The notes under the pieces: model-generated
The model's database searches: none
The model's input: only the letters and a program-made list of their open reading frames with translations
What the model was told of the DNA's origin: nothing
Assembly: GCA_965277835.1 (NCBI GenBank)
Contig: OZ255841.1
Coordinates: 1,364,001 to 1,428,000, forward strand
Direction of reading: 5' to 3'
From: Arcticimaribacter sp965277835
GTDB lineage: Bacteria; Bacteroidota; Bacteroidia; Flavobacteriales; Flavobacteriaceae
DNA: 64,000 bases
In this document: positions 17,858-27,386 of the stretch, one piece after another
Layout: every line of letters begins with the position of its first letter
Numbering within the stretch: position 1 is the stretch's first letter
Program-made: the position numbers and the translations under genes

Positions 17858-18859
17858 ATGGATAATAATACTAACATAGATATTTCTGCAATTAATGAAA
17901 AAATTCAACAAGAAAGTGCTTTTGTAGACTTACTTACTTCAGAAATTAATAAAATAATTGTAGGCCAAAAAGAAATGGTCGAACGTTTATTAATTGGGCT
18001 TTTAGGACGCGGTCATATTTTGCTAGAAGGAGTGCCTGGCTTGGCGAAAACCTTAGCTATCAACACGCTTAGTAAGGCCGTAAAAGCCGATTTCAGTAGA
18101 ATTCAATTTACCCCAGATTTATTACCAGCAGACGTTGTAGGGACAATGATTTATAATATTAAAGAAAATGACTTCTCTATTAAGAAAGGGCCCATTTTTG
18201 CAAATTTTGTGTTAGCAGATGAAATTAATAGAGCTCCAGCAAAAGTGCAATCTGCTTTGCTCGAGGCTATGCAAGAACGACAAGTTACTATTGGTGATAC
18301 TACGTTTCCGTTGACAGAGCCTTTTTTGGTTATGGCAACTCAAAACCCTGTAGAGCAAGAAGGAACGTATCCGCTACCCGAAGCACAAGTAGACCGTTTT
18401 ATGCTTAAAACAGTTATAGATTACCCTACGATAGAAGACGAGCAAACTATCGTTCGTTCTAATCTTAATGCAACGCAACAAAAAATTAAACCTGTAGTAA
18501 GTACAAAGCAAATATTAACTGCCCAAGATACCGTGCGTACGGTATATATGGATGAAAAAATTGAAAAATACATTTTAGACCTTGTCTTTGCAACACGATA
18601 CCCTGAACGCTATAGATTAGAAAAAATTAAACCTTTAATTAGTTTTGGAGCGTCTCCTCGTGGAAGTATTAATTTAGCATCGGCTGCAAAATGCTATGCG
18701 TTTTTAAAGCACCGAGGCTATGTAATTCCAGAAGATGTACGTGCAGTGGTCAACGATGTTTTACGACACAGAATAGGGCTTACCTATGAAGCCGAAGCCG
18801 AAAATGTAACCACTGAAGACTTAATAAGTAATATTATTAATGAGGTTGAAGTACCATAA
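17858..18859 (+). CDS. moxR: MoxR-family AAA+ ATPase of the Bat operon
   Basis: A 333-residue AAA+ ATPase. Walker A is LLEGVPGLAKTLA, Walker B is FVLADEINRAPAK, and the sensor and lid regions (ATQNPVEQEGTYPLPEAQ, RYPERYRL) are typical of MoxR. MoxR proteins act as chaperone-like partners of VWA-domain proteins, and this one heads an operon with three VWA/DUF58-type genes. A near-consensus -7 box (CAATTTTG) lies about 26 bases before the start. The operon continues on the same strand to 26817 with short gaps or overlaps. Confidence 0.93.
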   Translation: MDNNTNIDISAINEKIQQESAFVDLLTSEINKIIVGQKEMVERLLIGLLGRGHILLEGVPGLAKTLAINTLSKAVKADFSRIQFTPDLLPADVVGTMIYNIKENDFSIKKGPIFANFVLADEINRAPAKVQSALLEAMQERQVTIGDTTFPLTEPFLVMATQNPVEQEGTYPLPEAQVDRFMLKTVIDYPTIEDEQTIVRSNLNATQQKIKPVVSTKQILTAQDTVRTVYMDEKIEKYILDLVFATRYPERYRLEKIKPLISFGASPRGSINLASAAKCYAFLKHRGYVIPEDVRAVVNDVLRHRIGLTYEAEAENVTTEDLISNIINEVEVP

Positions 18860-18896
18860 ATAAACCTCAACATATTATAATTACCAACATTTGTCA

Positions 18897-19763
18897 ATGG
18901 ACACAAAAGAGCTTTTAAAAAAAGTTAGAAAAGTTGAAATCAAAACAAGACGCTTAAGCGATAATGTTTTTGGTGGAGAATATCATAGTACGTTTAAGGG
19001 AAGGGGAATGACCTTTAGCGAAGTACGTCAATATCAATTTGGTGACGATGTTAGAGCTATTGACTGGAATGTAACCGCCCGCTACAATGAACCTTTTGTA
19101 AAAGTATTTGAAGAAGAACGCGAACTAACCTTGTTGTTAATTGTCGATGTAAGTGGCTCGGAGTCTTTTGGAACAGGAACTCAGTTTAAAAGAGAAATTT
19201 TAACTGAAATTGCAGCAACCCTCTCTTTTTCTGCACTTCAAAATAATGATAAGGTCGGTTTAATGCTTTTTTCGGACCAAGTAGAATTGTTTATTCCGCC
19301 CAAAAAAGGGAGAACACATATACTAAGAATTATTAGAGAGCTTTTAGAATTTAAGCCCGTAAGTAAAAAAACAAACATTAAAGTTGCATTAGAGTTTTTA
19401 TCGGGGATAATGAAAAAGAAAGCTATCGTTTTTTTACTCTCTGACTTTATTGATGACAACTATGAAAAGACCTTGAGCATCGCTGCTAAAAAGCATGACT
19501 TAACAGGGATTAGGATATATGATAATAGAGAAGAAAAAATGCCTAACGTAGGTTTAGTCCCAATGATTGATATTGAAACACAAAAGACACAGTGGGTTAA
19601 TACGGCTTCTAAATCGGTTCGCAAGAGTTATGAAAAAAAATACCAAGAACAAGTTGATTACTTCGAAACCTTATTTAAAAAGAATGGGGCAGGCACATTA
19701 CACTGCAGTCTTGAAGAGAGTTATGTGAAGAAACTTTTAAGTTATTTTAAGGCTAGAATATAA
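18897..19763 (+). CDS. DUF58 protein of the Bat operon
   Basis: A 288-residue soluble protein with the DUF58 signature GRGMTFSEVRQYQFGDDVRAIDWNV, followed by a VWA-like domain with a metal-site motif DVSGSESFG. DUF58 proteins always travel with MoxR ATPases and are thought to be their partners. An in-frame TTG at 18891 would add two residues; the ATG at 18897 is preferred. It starts 37 bases after moxR and ends two bases before the next gene. Confidence 0.9.
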   Translation: MDTKELLKKVRKVEIKTRRLSDNVFGGEYHSTFKGRGMTFSEVRQYQFGDDVRAIDWNVTARYNEPFVKVFEEERELTLLLIVDVSGSESFGTGTQFKREILTEIAATLSFSALQNNDKVGLMLFSDQVELFIPPKKGRTHILRIIRELLEFKPVSKKTNIKVALEFLSGIMKKKAIVFLLSDFIDDNYEKTLSIAAKKHDLTGIRIYDNREEKMPNVGLVPMIDIETQKTQWVNTASKSVRKSYEKKYQEQVDYFETLFKKNGAGTLHCSLEESYVKKLLSYFKARI

Positions 19764-19765
19764 GT

Positions 19766-21400
19766 ATGAGACAAACTATAACCGTATTTTTTTGGCTTAG
19801 TTTATTGTCCTTTTCAAACGGAAGAGCACAAGTCTTTGAAGAACTCAATGTTGCCGTAGATACTACCGAACTTAGAATAGGAGAACAGCTCAATATTACG
19901 TTTCAAATAAAAGCAGATAGTCTCACTCAAATTCAATTTCCTGAGCGATTAAATATTCTTCCCTTTGAGCTTTTAGAGGAGTTCCCTTTGGATACTTTGC
20001 GTACACAATCGCATTATTTATTTACAAAAAAATATGCTGTCGCTCAATTCGATTCTGGAAACTATTGGATTCCCCCTCAAAGAATTATAATCAATGATTT
20101 AATTAAACTCTCAGATTCTATTCCTATTCGTGTAAACACAGTCGTTGTCGATACCCTTAAACAGCCTTTATACGACATAAAACCTCTTATTGCAGTCGAA
20201 CGCAAGCATCAAGAACTAATACAACAAATTACTATTTCTATTCTTGTTATAGTTCTACTAATACTAGGCTACTTTTTATACAAACATCTGCAACGAAAAT
20301 TAGAAGAAAAACGCAGAAAGCTACCTCCTTTTGACCGTGCGTTATTAGAATTAAAAGAATTAGAAAAAATACGCCCAATCCTTCAGCAAGAGTATAAAGA
20401 GTATTACTCAAAATTGACCGAGGTTGTTAGGACTTATTTAGAAGAAGAAGCTAAAGTTACAGCGCTAGAAAGCACCTCAGGAGAACTACTTGAAAAGTTA
20501 GAATTATTAAAAGATAGTGGTAGACTAGATTTAGAAAGCGAAACACTGCGTTCTCTAAAGAAAGTTTTAGACCAAGCCGACCTTGTAAAATTTGCACGTT
20601 CAACCCCACAGTTTGAAATTGCTTCGAGAGACAGAACTATTGTAGAAGATGTTGTCATAAAAACACAAGAAGCATTACCCGAACCCACACAAGAAGAAAT
20701 CGAAGCCACAGAAGCATATAAAAAACTACTGCGAAAACAAAAACGACAAAAGCAGATAAAATTTGCGATAATTGGAGTGCTAGGGTTATTTATTATTGGA
20801 ACAAGCGTAGTAATAGGGATGTATGGCTTTAGAAATGTTAGCGATACGGTATTTAAATATCCTACTAAAATATTGATGAATAACACTTGGGTAGAAAGCC
20901 AATATGGTACACCCCCTATAGTGTTATCAACCCCCGAGGTTTTAGTTAGAACACCCGAAACCCCCAACGGCGTTACTATTTTTAGTTCCGGAGATCCTTT
21001 AGGTTCTTATTTTGTGCAGTTGAGTTTTACTGCTCAAGCACCTGATGAGTCTAACGAGGAACAATCAGACGAAGAAAAGCAAGAAGCAATACAAGAAGAA
21101 ATACAGGCTATAGTCGATGATATTTCGGAAAGCTTGGAGGACGATGGCGCAACTAATATGCTAATTAATCCAGACCCTTTTGTTACAAAAGATGGTTCGG
21201 AGGTGTTTCAACTTTCGGGGAGTTTAGATTTGAGAAACCGAGAATCTAATGAATCCGTCCGATGCAGATTAATTTCAGTAGTATTACCATTTGAGAGCGT
21301 CTTAATGGAGTTACGCATGATTTATCCTAAAGACGATAGATATGGCGGCGAAATAGAAGCGAAAATACTTAAATCACTAGAAATCTTAAAAAAATTATAA
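19766..21400 (+). CDS. BatD-like / DUF4381-type membrane protein with extra C-terminal domain
   Basis: This gene fills the slot between DUF58 and batA. It has a signal peptide (ending GRAQVFEEL) and a periplasmic beta domain of about 125 residues. A membrane helix follows at about 150-172 (ITISILVIVLLILGYFLYKH), then a cytoplasmic helical segment (ALLELKELEKIRPIL) like DUF4381. Unusually for that family it then has a second helix at about 332-352 (FAIIGVLGLFIIGTSVVIGM) and a further domain of about 190 residues with an acidic stretch (SNEEQSDEEKQEAIQEEI). DUF4381 proteins are much shorter, so the C-terminal part looks like a fusion. The function is unknown beyond its Bat context. Confidence 0.7.
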   Translation: MRQTITVFFWLSLLSFSNGRAQVFEELNVAVDTTELRIGEQLNITFQIKADSLTQIQFPERLNILPFELLEEFPLDTLRTQSHYLFTKKYAVAQFDSGNYWIPPQRIIINDLIKLSDSIPIRVNTVVVDTLKQPLYDIKPLIAVERKHQELIQQITISILVIVLLILGYFLYKHLQRKLEEKRRKLPPFDRALLELKELEKIRPILQQEYKEYYSKLTEVVRTYLEEEAKVTALESTSGELLEKLELLKDSGRLDLESETLRSLKKVLDQADLVKFARSTPQFEIASRDRTIVEDVVIKTQEALPEPTQEEIEATEAYKKLLRKQKRQKQIKFAIIGVLGLFIIGTSVVIGMYGFRNVSDTVFKYPTKILMNNTWVESQYGTPPIVLSTPEVLVRTPETPNGVTIFSSGDPLGSYFVQLSFTAQAPDESNEEQSDEEKQEAIQEEIQAIVDDISESLEDDGATNMLINPDPFVTKDGSEVFQLSGSLDLRNRESNESVRCRLISVVLPFESVLMELRMIYPKDDRYGGEIEAKILKSLEILKKL

Positions 21401-21402
21401 CT

Positions 21403-22407
21403 GTGTTCGAAGGCATAAGACTAGCAAATCCGGAGTACCTATGGGGGTTAAGTTTAATCCCTATAGCTGCTGTGTGGTATGTTTTGAAACACAAGCAACA
21501 ACAGGCAAGGCTTAGGCTTTCTTCGCTAAAAGGGTTCCAAAACACGCAGTCTAGTTTAGTACGTTTACGTCCTCTGTTATTTATTTTAAGGATTAGTGCT
21601 TTAGCATTAATTGTCTTAGCGTTATCGCGACCGCAAACAGTAGATGTATCTACACGAACCAAAACCAACAAAGGCATCGATATAATAATGGCTATCGACG
21701 TATCTTCGAGTATGTTGGCACAAGATTTGAAGCCTGATAGGTTGAGTGCATTAAAACAAGTTGCCTCAGATTTTATAGACGACCGAAAAAGTGATCGCGT
21801 AGGCTTGGTTGTTTATGCAGGAGAAAGCTATACAAAAACGCCTATTACAAGCGATAAAAGAATTGTGAAAAACGCACTTAGAAGTATTCGATATGACGGT
21901 GTTATCAACGATGGAACCGCAATAGGCATGGGATTAGCAACGGCAGTTAACCGACTAAAAGATAGTAAAGCAAAAAGTAAAGTAATTATTCTATTAACAG
22001 ACGGTGTCAATAATTCAGGGTTTATTGAACCTAAAATTGCAGCTGAATTAGCCGTTGAATTTCAAATTAAGACCTATACTATTGGTTTAGGAAGTAACGG
22101 CATGGCAAAAGCTCCTATTGGTATTTTACCTAATGGGAAATTTCAGTATGGTATGACTAAAGTAGAAATTGACGAAGAACTCTTAGAGTCTATTGCCGAA
22201 GACACAGGAGGTATATACTTTAGAGCGACAGACACCAGAAAGCTAAAAGCTATTTATGACGAAATAAATAAATTAGAAAAAACCGAAGTTGAAGAATTCA
22301 AATATTATAATTATGAAGAAAAATATAGAGCTCTTGTTTTATTAGCCCTAGCATTTCTCTTTGTAGAGTGGTTTTTAAAAAGTACAATTTTTAGAAGTTT
22401 TATATAA
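21403..22407 (+). CDS. batA: BatA, VWA-domain membrane protein
   Basis: A 334-residue protein with the start MFEGIRLANPEYLWGL, membrane helices at about 10-25 and 55-75, a VWA domain with MIDAS motif AIDVSSSM and later LLTDGVNNSG, and a C-terminal helix (ALVLLALAFLFVEWFL). The start codon is GTG, two bases after the previous stop; no better ATG exists. BatA was first described in Bacteroides fragilis as part of the aerotolerance locus. It pairs with batB, which follows with a two-base gap. Confidence 0.92.
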   Translation: MFEGIRLANPEYLWGLSLIPIAAVWYVLKHKQQQARLRLSSLKGFQNTQSSLVRLRPLLFILRISALALIVLALSRPQTVDVSTRTKTNKGIDIIMAIDVSSSMLAQDLKPDRLSALKQVASDFIDDRKSDRVGLVVYAGESYTKTPITSDKRIVKNALRSIRYDGVINDGTAIGMGLATAVNRLKDSKAKSKVIILLTDGVNNSGFIEPKIAAELAVEFQIKTYTIGLGSNGMAKAPIGILPNGKFQYGMTKVEIDEELLESIAEDTGGIYFRATDTRKLKAIYDEINKLEKTEVEEFKYYNYEEKYRALVLLALAFLFVEWFLKSTIFRSFI

Positions 22408-22409
22408 TA

Positions 22410-23468
22410 ATGTATCAAATAGACGAGCCCATTTATTTCTATATTTTCTGTGTAATTCCAGTGCTATGGCTTGGTTTTCTATGGCTCTATAGATGGAAGA
22501 TAAAAGCACAACAAAGGTTTGCTTCTACTCGACTGATGGATACATTGAGCCCCGAACGCTCTAAGTTTAAACCTATTTTAAAACTTATTTTAATAAGCCT
22601 AGGTATGTGCTGTCTTATCCTAGGGCTAGCAAACCCCAAAATAGGAACTCAACTAGAAACCGTAAAAAGAGAAGGCGTTGATATTGTTTTTGCAATAGAT
22701 GTGTCTAAAAGTATGTTAGCCGAAGATATTGCACCTAATCGCCTTGAAAAAGCAAAACGGTTAGTCTCGGCATTGCTAAATCAATTAGTAAGTGACCGCG
22801 TAGGCATTATCGCTTATGCTTCGCAAGCTATACCTCAACTTCCTATAACAACAGATTATGGGGCTGCAAAAATGTTTCTACAAGCCTTAAATACAAATAT
22901 GTTGTCGTCTCAAGGGACTGCTATTGATGCGGCAATTGATCTTGCGGCAACTTATTTTGATGATGAAAGCCAAACAAACCGTGTGGTCTTTATTTTATCC
23001 GATGGCGAAGACCACTCGAATGAAGCCATGAAAGCAGCAAAACGTGCAGAAGAATTAGGGATTAAGATTTTTACTTTTGGAATAGGCACAGAAAAAGGAA
23101 ACCCAATTCCAATTAAGCGAAATAGAATAGTCGAATCTTATAAAAAAGATGAAAACGGAGAGGTTGTTATAACAAAACGAAACTCAGAAATACTTACCTC
23201 TATAGCCAATGCTACCAAAGGGGCTTATATTGACGGTAATGACACTAAATTTGTACTAGAGTATGTTTCGACTACGCTAAAGGAAATGGAGAAGAAAGAA
23301 TTTGAAGCCAAAAAGTTTGTGAGTTATAAAGACAGGTTTCAACCTTTATTGATTGTAGGATTTCTATTACTTTTGCTAGATATTTTACTTTTTGAAACGC
23401 AAACAAAATGGGTACAGCGACTTAATTTATTTAACCAGAATAAAAAAAGTAAAACCAATGAAATTTAA
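22410..23468 (+). CDS. batB: BatB, VWA-domain membrane protein
   Basis: A paralogue of BatA (352 residues) with N-terminal helices (FYIFCVIPVLWLGFLWLYRW; ILKLILISLGMCCLILGLAN), a VWA domain with MIDAS motif AIDVSKSM and FILSDGEDHSNE, and a C-terminal membrane helix (PLLIVGFLLLLLDILLF). BatA and BatB are thought to form a complex in the inner membrane with periplasmic VWA domains. The stop overlaps the batC start by 11 bases. Confidence 0.92.
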   Translation: MYQIDEPIYFYIFCVIPVLWLGFLWLYRWKIKAQQRFASTRLMDTLSPERSKFKPILKLILISLGMCCLILGLANPKIGTQLETVKREGVDIVFAIDVSKSMLAEDIAPNRLEKAKRLVSALLNQLVSDRVGIIAYASQAIPQLPITTDYGAAKMFLQALNTNMLSSQGTAIDAAIDLAATYFDDESQTNRVVFILSDGEDHSNEAMKAAKRAEELGIKIFTFGIGTEKGNPIPIKRNRIVESYKKDENGEVVITKRNSEILTSIANATKGAYIDGNDTKFVLEYVSTTLKEMEKKEFEAKKFVSYKDRFQPLLIVGFLLLLLDILLFETQTKWVQRLNLFNQNKKSKTNEI

Positions 23469-24285
23469 ATATACATTTTTAATCCTATGCTTAGGGGGTT
23501 TCGTTTGGGGTTGGTCTCAAAGCGAGGAAGCCAATAATCTTATTGTAGATGGGAACGAATACCACGGAGAAGAAGACTATATTGAAGCAGAAGCACAATA
23601 TCGTAAGGCGTATTCTTTAGCCTCTAATAGAACCGAAGCACTACATAATTTAGGGAATACTAACTATCGTATACAAGATTTTGATGCTGCATCTCAGCGG
23701 TTTTTTCAGACGCAAAAGAATACTACAAACAAAGAGATTAAGCATGCGGCATTTCATAATATGGGTAATGCTTATATGAAGCGAAAAGAGTACCCCAAAG
23801 CAGTAGAGGCGTTTAAAAATGCTTTGAAAAACAATCCGACAGACGAAGAAACACGATATAATTACGCGTTAGCAAAAGAGCTTTTAAAGAAAGACGAAGA
23901 AAATAAAGACAACGAAAACAAGGACAAGGATAATAAAGATAACAAGGACAACAAAGAGGGAGATAACAAAGACAAGGATAACAAAGAAGGAGACAACAAA
24001 GATTCTGAGGGAGGGGATGACGATGAAAAGAAAGACGATGGAAAAGACGGAGAAGATAAAAAGGATGATGAAAAAAAACCTAAAGACCCTAAGGAGAAAG
24101 AGGACGAAAAAGGTAAAGGAGATAAAAAAGAACAGCCTCCTAAACCACGAAAGCCAGGGCAATTATCCCCAGAGCAGGTTAAGAGTTTATTAAAAGCAAT
24201 GAATAATCAAGAAAAAGGAGTTCAAGAAAAAGTTAATGCCGAAAAGGTAAAAGGAACACCTGTAAAAACTAAAAAAGACTGGTAA
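23458..24285 (+). CDS. batC: BatC, TPR protein with acidic/lysine low-complexity linker
   Basis: An exported TPR protein of about 275 residues. The signal peptide (MKFKYTFLILCLGGFVWGWS) is followed by TPR-like helices (EAEAQYRKAYSLASNRTEAL; HNMGNAYMKRKEYPKAVEAF). A long Lys/Asp/Asn/Glu/Gly-rich segment follows at residues about 145-230 (for example KDNKEGDNKDKDNKEGDNK), and a short C-terminal helix (LSPEQVKSLLKAMNNQE). A longer frame from 23392 starts inside batB; the ATG at 23458 uncovers the signal peptide and is chosen. BatC is a periplasmic partner of BatA/BatB. Confidence 0.9.
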   Translation: MKFKYTFLILCLGGFVWGWSQSEEANNLIVDGNEYHGEEDYIEAEAQYRKAYSLASNRTEALHNLGNTNYRIQDFDAASQRFFQTQKNTTNKEIKHAAFHNMGNAYMKRKEYPKAVEAFKNALKNNPTDEETRYNYALAKELLKKDEENKDNENKDKDNKDNKDNKEGDNKDKDNKEGDNKDSEGGDDDEKKDDGKDGEDKKDDEKKPKDPKEKEDEKGKGDKKEQPPKPRKPGQLSPEQVKSLLKAMNNQEKGVQEKVNAEKVKGTPVKTKKDW

Positions 24286-24295
24286 TCGAGTTCTT

Positions 24296-26062
24296 ATGTT
24301 AAAAAAAGCGTTTTTACTAACATTTCTACTGGTTGCAGTAAACCAGCTTGGAGCTCAAGTTGTGTTTCAAGCAAAGGTTAGTAAAAACCGTATGGGCATT
24401 AATGAACGGTTAACCGTTAGTTTTGAAATGAACCAAAATGGAGATAATTTTTCTCCGCCTTCATTCAAAGGGTTCCGTGTCGTTGGGGGACCTAATCAAT
24501 CTACAAGTAACACATGGATTAACGGAAAACGAAGTTTTTCTAGGTCGTACACTTATTTTTTAACGCCTTCGAGAAAAGGTAACATTAGAATTGAGCAAGC
24601 TACAATTGAAATTGACCATAAGATATATAAAACAACACCCATTACTATTGAAGTAACCGACCCTGTAAAAGCTCCAAATCAAGGGGGTAATGCAGAGTAT
24701 ATTGCAGACCAAAATGTGCATCTTGTAGCAGAAGTTTCTAATAGCAGCCCTTATTTAAACGAAGCCTTTACGGTAGTTTATAAACTCTACTATTCGTCTC
24801 AAATAGGTATTTCTAGTCTCAATGAAATTGAAAGCCCTAGTTATGGTGATTTCTGGAAACACTTAATCCCTATTAAGCAACTAGAAATGAAACAAGGGGT
24901 TTACAAAGGCGAAACGTATAACTATGTAATTTGGCGCAAAGCCGTATTATATCCTCAAAAAACTGGGAAACTTACTATTGAGCCTTTAATTTTGGATATA
25001 GCTGTACAAGTGCCCACAAACCGACACGATATTTTTGGGAATCGAATAAGCCAACAAGTACCAAAAATAGTAACCGCAGGAAAACGAACAATTAATGTGA
25101 AGCCTTTACCTGAAGAAGGCAAACCAGAAAATTTTAATGGTGCTGTTGGTACTTTTGATTTTAGTGTGAGTTTAAATAAAAAAGAGTTAAAAACTTCAGA
25201 ATCGTTTCAAGCTACTCTAGAAGTATCGGGGAGAGGAAATTTAAAGTTATTTAATTTACCTAAACTCAATGTCCCTGCAACCCTAGAACTCTACGAACCA
25301 GAACATTCCGAAAGCATAAAAACCAACTTACTTGGGATGCAAGGGAATATTAAAGATATATATACTATTGTTCCCGAATATCAAGGAAATTACCCCATCC
25401 CTAAAGTTTCTTTTTCTTATTTCGACCCAAGTAAAGACCGCTATGTGTCATTGTCCTCAGAAGAATATATGACTACAGTAATTGGCGAATCACCATTTAA
25501 CCAAGGTTCGGGTCAACCCCAAAAAACGCAAAACGTGTTACGTCCAAATTTAAGTGACGAACAATTCAATTTTATTGCACTAGAAACTAAATTAACTCCA
25601 ATAAAAGAAACCTCTTCTTTTTTTAGGGAACGTTCTTTCTACTATATGCTGGTATTGCCTTTTGTGTTGCTTTTCCTTTTTATAGTGTGGGCAAAAGTGG
25701 TTTTAAATAGAAAAGTTGACCCAATGACTGCACGCCAAAAGAGAGCAAATCGGTTAGCACGAAAATATTTGAGTTCAGCGAAAAAACAACTTGGTAAAAA
25801 AGAAGAATTTTATGACGCTCTTGAGCACGCACTCCATAATTATCTTAAAGCAAAACTGCATATAGAAACTGTTGAATTTAGTAAACCTAGAATTACTAAG
25901 CTACTGAAAGAGAAAAATGTGGACAGCGATATTGTTGTTGAATTTGTCAATTTATTACAAGATTGTGAAGTTGCCCGATATTCGCCAGTAGTTTCGGAGC
26001 GAATGCAAAATGACTTTGACCGTGCTTCAAAATTAATTTCACAAATGGATAAACAATTATGA
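24296..26062 (+). CDS. batD: BatD, oxygen-tolerance membrane protein
   Basis: A 588-residue protein with a signal peptide (FLLTFLLVAVNQLGAQ), a large periplasmic region of repeated beta domains (for example RMGINERLTVSFEMNQNG and YLNEAFTVVYKLYYSSQIG), one membrane helix at about 445-465 (YYMLVLPFVLLFLFIVWAKV) and a basic cytoplasmic tail. This is the BatD/oxygen tolerance family. It starts 10 bases after batC and its stop overlaps the batE start (ATGA). Confidence 0.9.
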   Translation: MLKKAFLLTFLLVAVNQLGAQVVFQAKVSKNRMGINERLTVSFEMNQNGDNFSPPSFKGFRVVGGPNQSTSNTWINGKRSFSRSYTYFLTPSRKGNIRIEQATIEIDHKIYKTTPITIEVTDPVKAPNQGGNAEYIADQNVHLVAEVSNSSPYLNEAFTVVYKLYYSSQIGISSLNEIESPSYGDFWKHLIPIKQLEMKQGVYKGETYNYVIWRKAVLYPQKTGKLTIEPLILDIAVQVPTNRHDIFGNRISQQVPKIVTAGKRTINVKPLPEEGKPENFNGAVGTFDFSVSLNKKELKTSESFQATLEVSGRGNLKLFNLPKLNVPATLELYEPEHSESIKTNLLGMQGNIKDIYTIVPEYQGNYPIPKVSFSYFDPSKDRYVSLSSEEYMTTVIGESPFNQGSGQPQKTQNVLRPNLSDEQFNFIALETKLTPIKETSSFFRERSFYYMLVLPFVLLFLFIVWAKVVLNRKVDPMTARQKRANRLARKYLSSAKKQLGKKEEFYDALEHALHNYLKAKLHIETVEFSKPRITKLLKEKNVDSDIVVEFVNLLQDCEVARYSPVVSERMQNDFDRASKLISQMDKQL

Positions 26063-26817
26063 AAGTAAGTGTAGCTATTTTTATGTTCCTTTTTATGAGC
26101 TTGTTTAGTATTGCGCAATCTCCCAAGGAATTATTTGAAAAAGGGAATGCTGCTTATAATTTAGGGGAATATCAAAACGCCATTGCGTATTATCATCAAA
26201 TACTTGAAAGTGGATTTCATAGCCCAGACGTTTATTATAACCTTGGTAACTCTTACTATAGAATGGGAGAAGTAGGAGAAAGCGTATTCTACCTAGAAAA
26301 AGCCAGACAATTAGACCTAAAAAACGAGGCTATATTAACTAATTTGAATTTTGCGAAAAATATGTCTCTCGATGCTATAGAACCTCTGCCTCAAACGTTT
26401 TTTTATACGTTTGGACAAAATGTGTTTTATAGCTTTTCGCTAGCTACTTGGGGGCTTATTTTAAAAGCGTTTGCATGGCTTTTGGCACTTTTGTTTGGAT
26501 TATACTTTTGGAGTTCAAGAGTTATGCTGAAACGCATACTTTTCTCTGCGTTTTGGGTTGTAATGGTTCTATTTGTTTCTGTGTTTAGTCTTACGTATTC
26601 TGAAAATAAACGGACAGAATTAGAAAAGCCAGCTATTATATTTGAAGGCCAAGTGAATATACGAGAAGAGCCTAATAACCGTTCTGAAGTTTTATTTATT
26701 TTACACGAAGGCACCAAAGTTTTGGTACTAGACAAGTTAGATGTTTGGAATAAAATTAGAATAGACAATGGCTCCGAAGGATGGATTGATTCGTCTACCC
26801 TTAAGTTGCTCAATTAA
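26059..26817 (+). CDS. batE: BatE, TPR plus SH3-domain protein
   Basis: A 252-residue protein: signal peptide (FMFLFMSLFSIAQ), TPR units (FEKGNAAYNLGEYQNAIAYY; YYNLGNSYYRMGEVGESVFY), two membrane helices around residues 125-175 (ATWGLILKAFAWLLALLFGL; ILFSAFWVVMVLFVSVF), and a C-terminal bacterial SH3 domain (GQVNIREEPNNRSEVLFILHEG). This order is standard for BatE. It is the last gene of the operon and overlaps the convergent cvpA by four bases. Confidence 0.9.
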   Translation: MKVSVAIFMFLFMSLFSIAQSPKELFEKGNAAYNLGEYQNAIAYYHQILESGFHSPDVYYNLGNSYYRMGEVGESVFYLEKARQLDLKNEAILTNLNFAKNMSLDAIEPLPQTFFYTFGQNVFYSFSLATWGLILKAFAWLLALLFGLYFWSSRVMLKRILFSAFWVVMVLFVSVFSLTYSENKRTELEKPAIIFEGQVNIREEPNNRSEVLFILHEGTKVLVLDKLDVWNKIRIDNGSEGWIDSSTLKLLN

Positions 26818-27320
26818 ATAAGGTTTTCGGGTAATAAATCTTTCTTGCCAATTAGCCAATTTAGCATAACCTCCCCTATGCCCTTAATAGGTTCATATAA
26901 TATAGATTCTTCGATTATATCATTGTCAACAAAAGAAAATATAAATTGAAATTGATCTATCAATAGAGCTATCACGCTTAATATTATAGCAAATTTCAAC
27001 CCCCCAATAAAGGCACCTAAAATTTTATTTACGCCTCCGAGTGCACCCATCTTTATGACCTTGGTAAGAAAGCGTGCAATAATGTTTATTATAATAATGA
27101 TTACAATAAAGGTTAATATAAATGCAATAATCGAGGGTAGGTTTTGATACGGAAAATATTCTTTTAAAAAAGCATTGGCGGGTGACGAAAATAAAATAGC
27201 TCCTATCAGCCCAAATACTAACGCAAATAACGATGCAATCTCAATGATAAACCCTTTTGAAAACCCTTTATAAGCACCATAGACTATAAAACCTAATATA
27301 ACAACGTCAACATAATTCAT
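26814..27320 (-). CDS. cvpA: CvpA family membrane protein
   Basis: A 168-residue protein with four hydrophobic segments and the CvpA start MNYVDVVILGFIVYGAYKGFSKGF. Further helices are at about 31-50, 60-80 and 95-125 (FIVIIIIINIIARFL; ILGAFIGGLKFAIILSVIAL). CvpA proteins were named for colicin V production and are now linked to envelope homeostasis in other bacteria. It is divergent from the conserved gene at 27387. Confidence 0.88.
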   Translation of the reverse strand: MNYVDVVILGFIVYGAYKGFSKGFIIEIASLFALVFGLIGAILFSSPANAFLKEYFPYQNLPSIIAFILTFIVIIIIINIIARFLTKVIKMGALGGVNKILGAFIGGLKFAIILSVIALLIDQFQFIFSFVDNDIIEESILYEPIKGIGEVMLNWLIGKKDLLPENLI

Positions 27321-27374
27321 TATACTAAGGTAAAGATTTTTTAATTGTTTATCAGCCTCTTTTTAGGATTACTA

Positions 27375-27382
27375 TATCTTTG
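27375..27382 (+). promoter_or_regulatory. -7 box four bases before the ATG at 27387
   Basis: TATCTTTG matches TAnnTTTG fully and is separated from the start codon by four bases (TAAT). The arrangement is the same as at glyS and suggests a leaderless or nearly leaderless mRNA. It would have served the former operon with pheS before the island came in. Confidence 0.4.
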
Positions 27383-27386
27383 TAAT

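Noticed and set aside
20434..20967. Open frame of about 177 codons antisense to the BatD-like gene
   Set aside because: It lies fully opposite a gene with signal peptide, membrane helices and operon context, and its product has no recognisable motif.
23890..24160. Repetitive AAAGACAA-type stretch as a CRISPR or satellite array
   Set aside because: Units are irregular, in frame and part of the BatC coding sequence; no spacer pattern.
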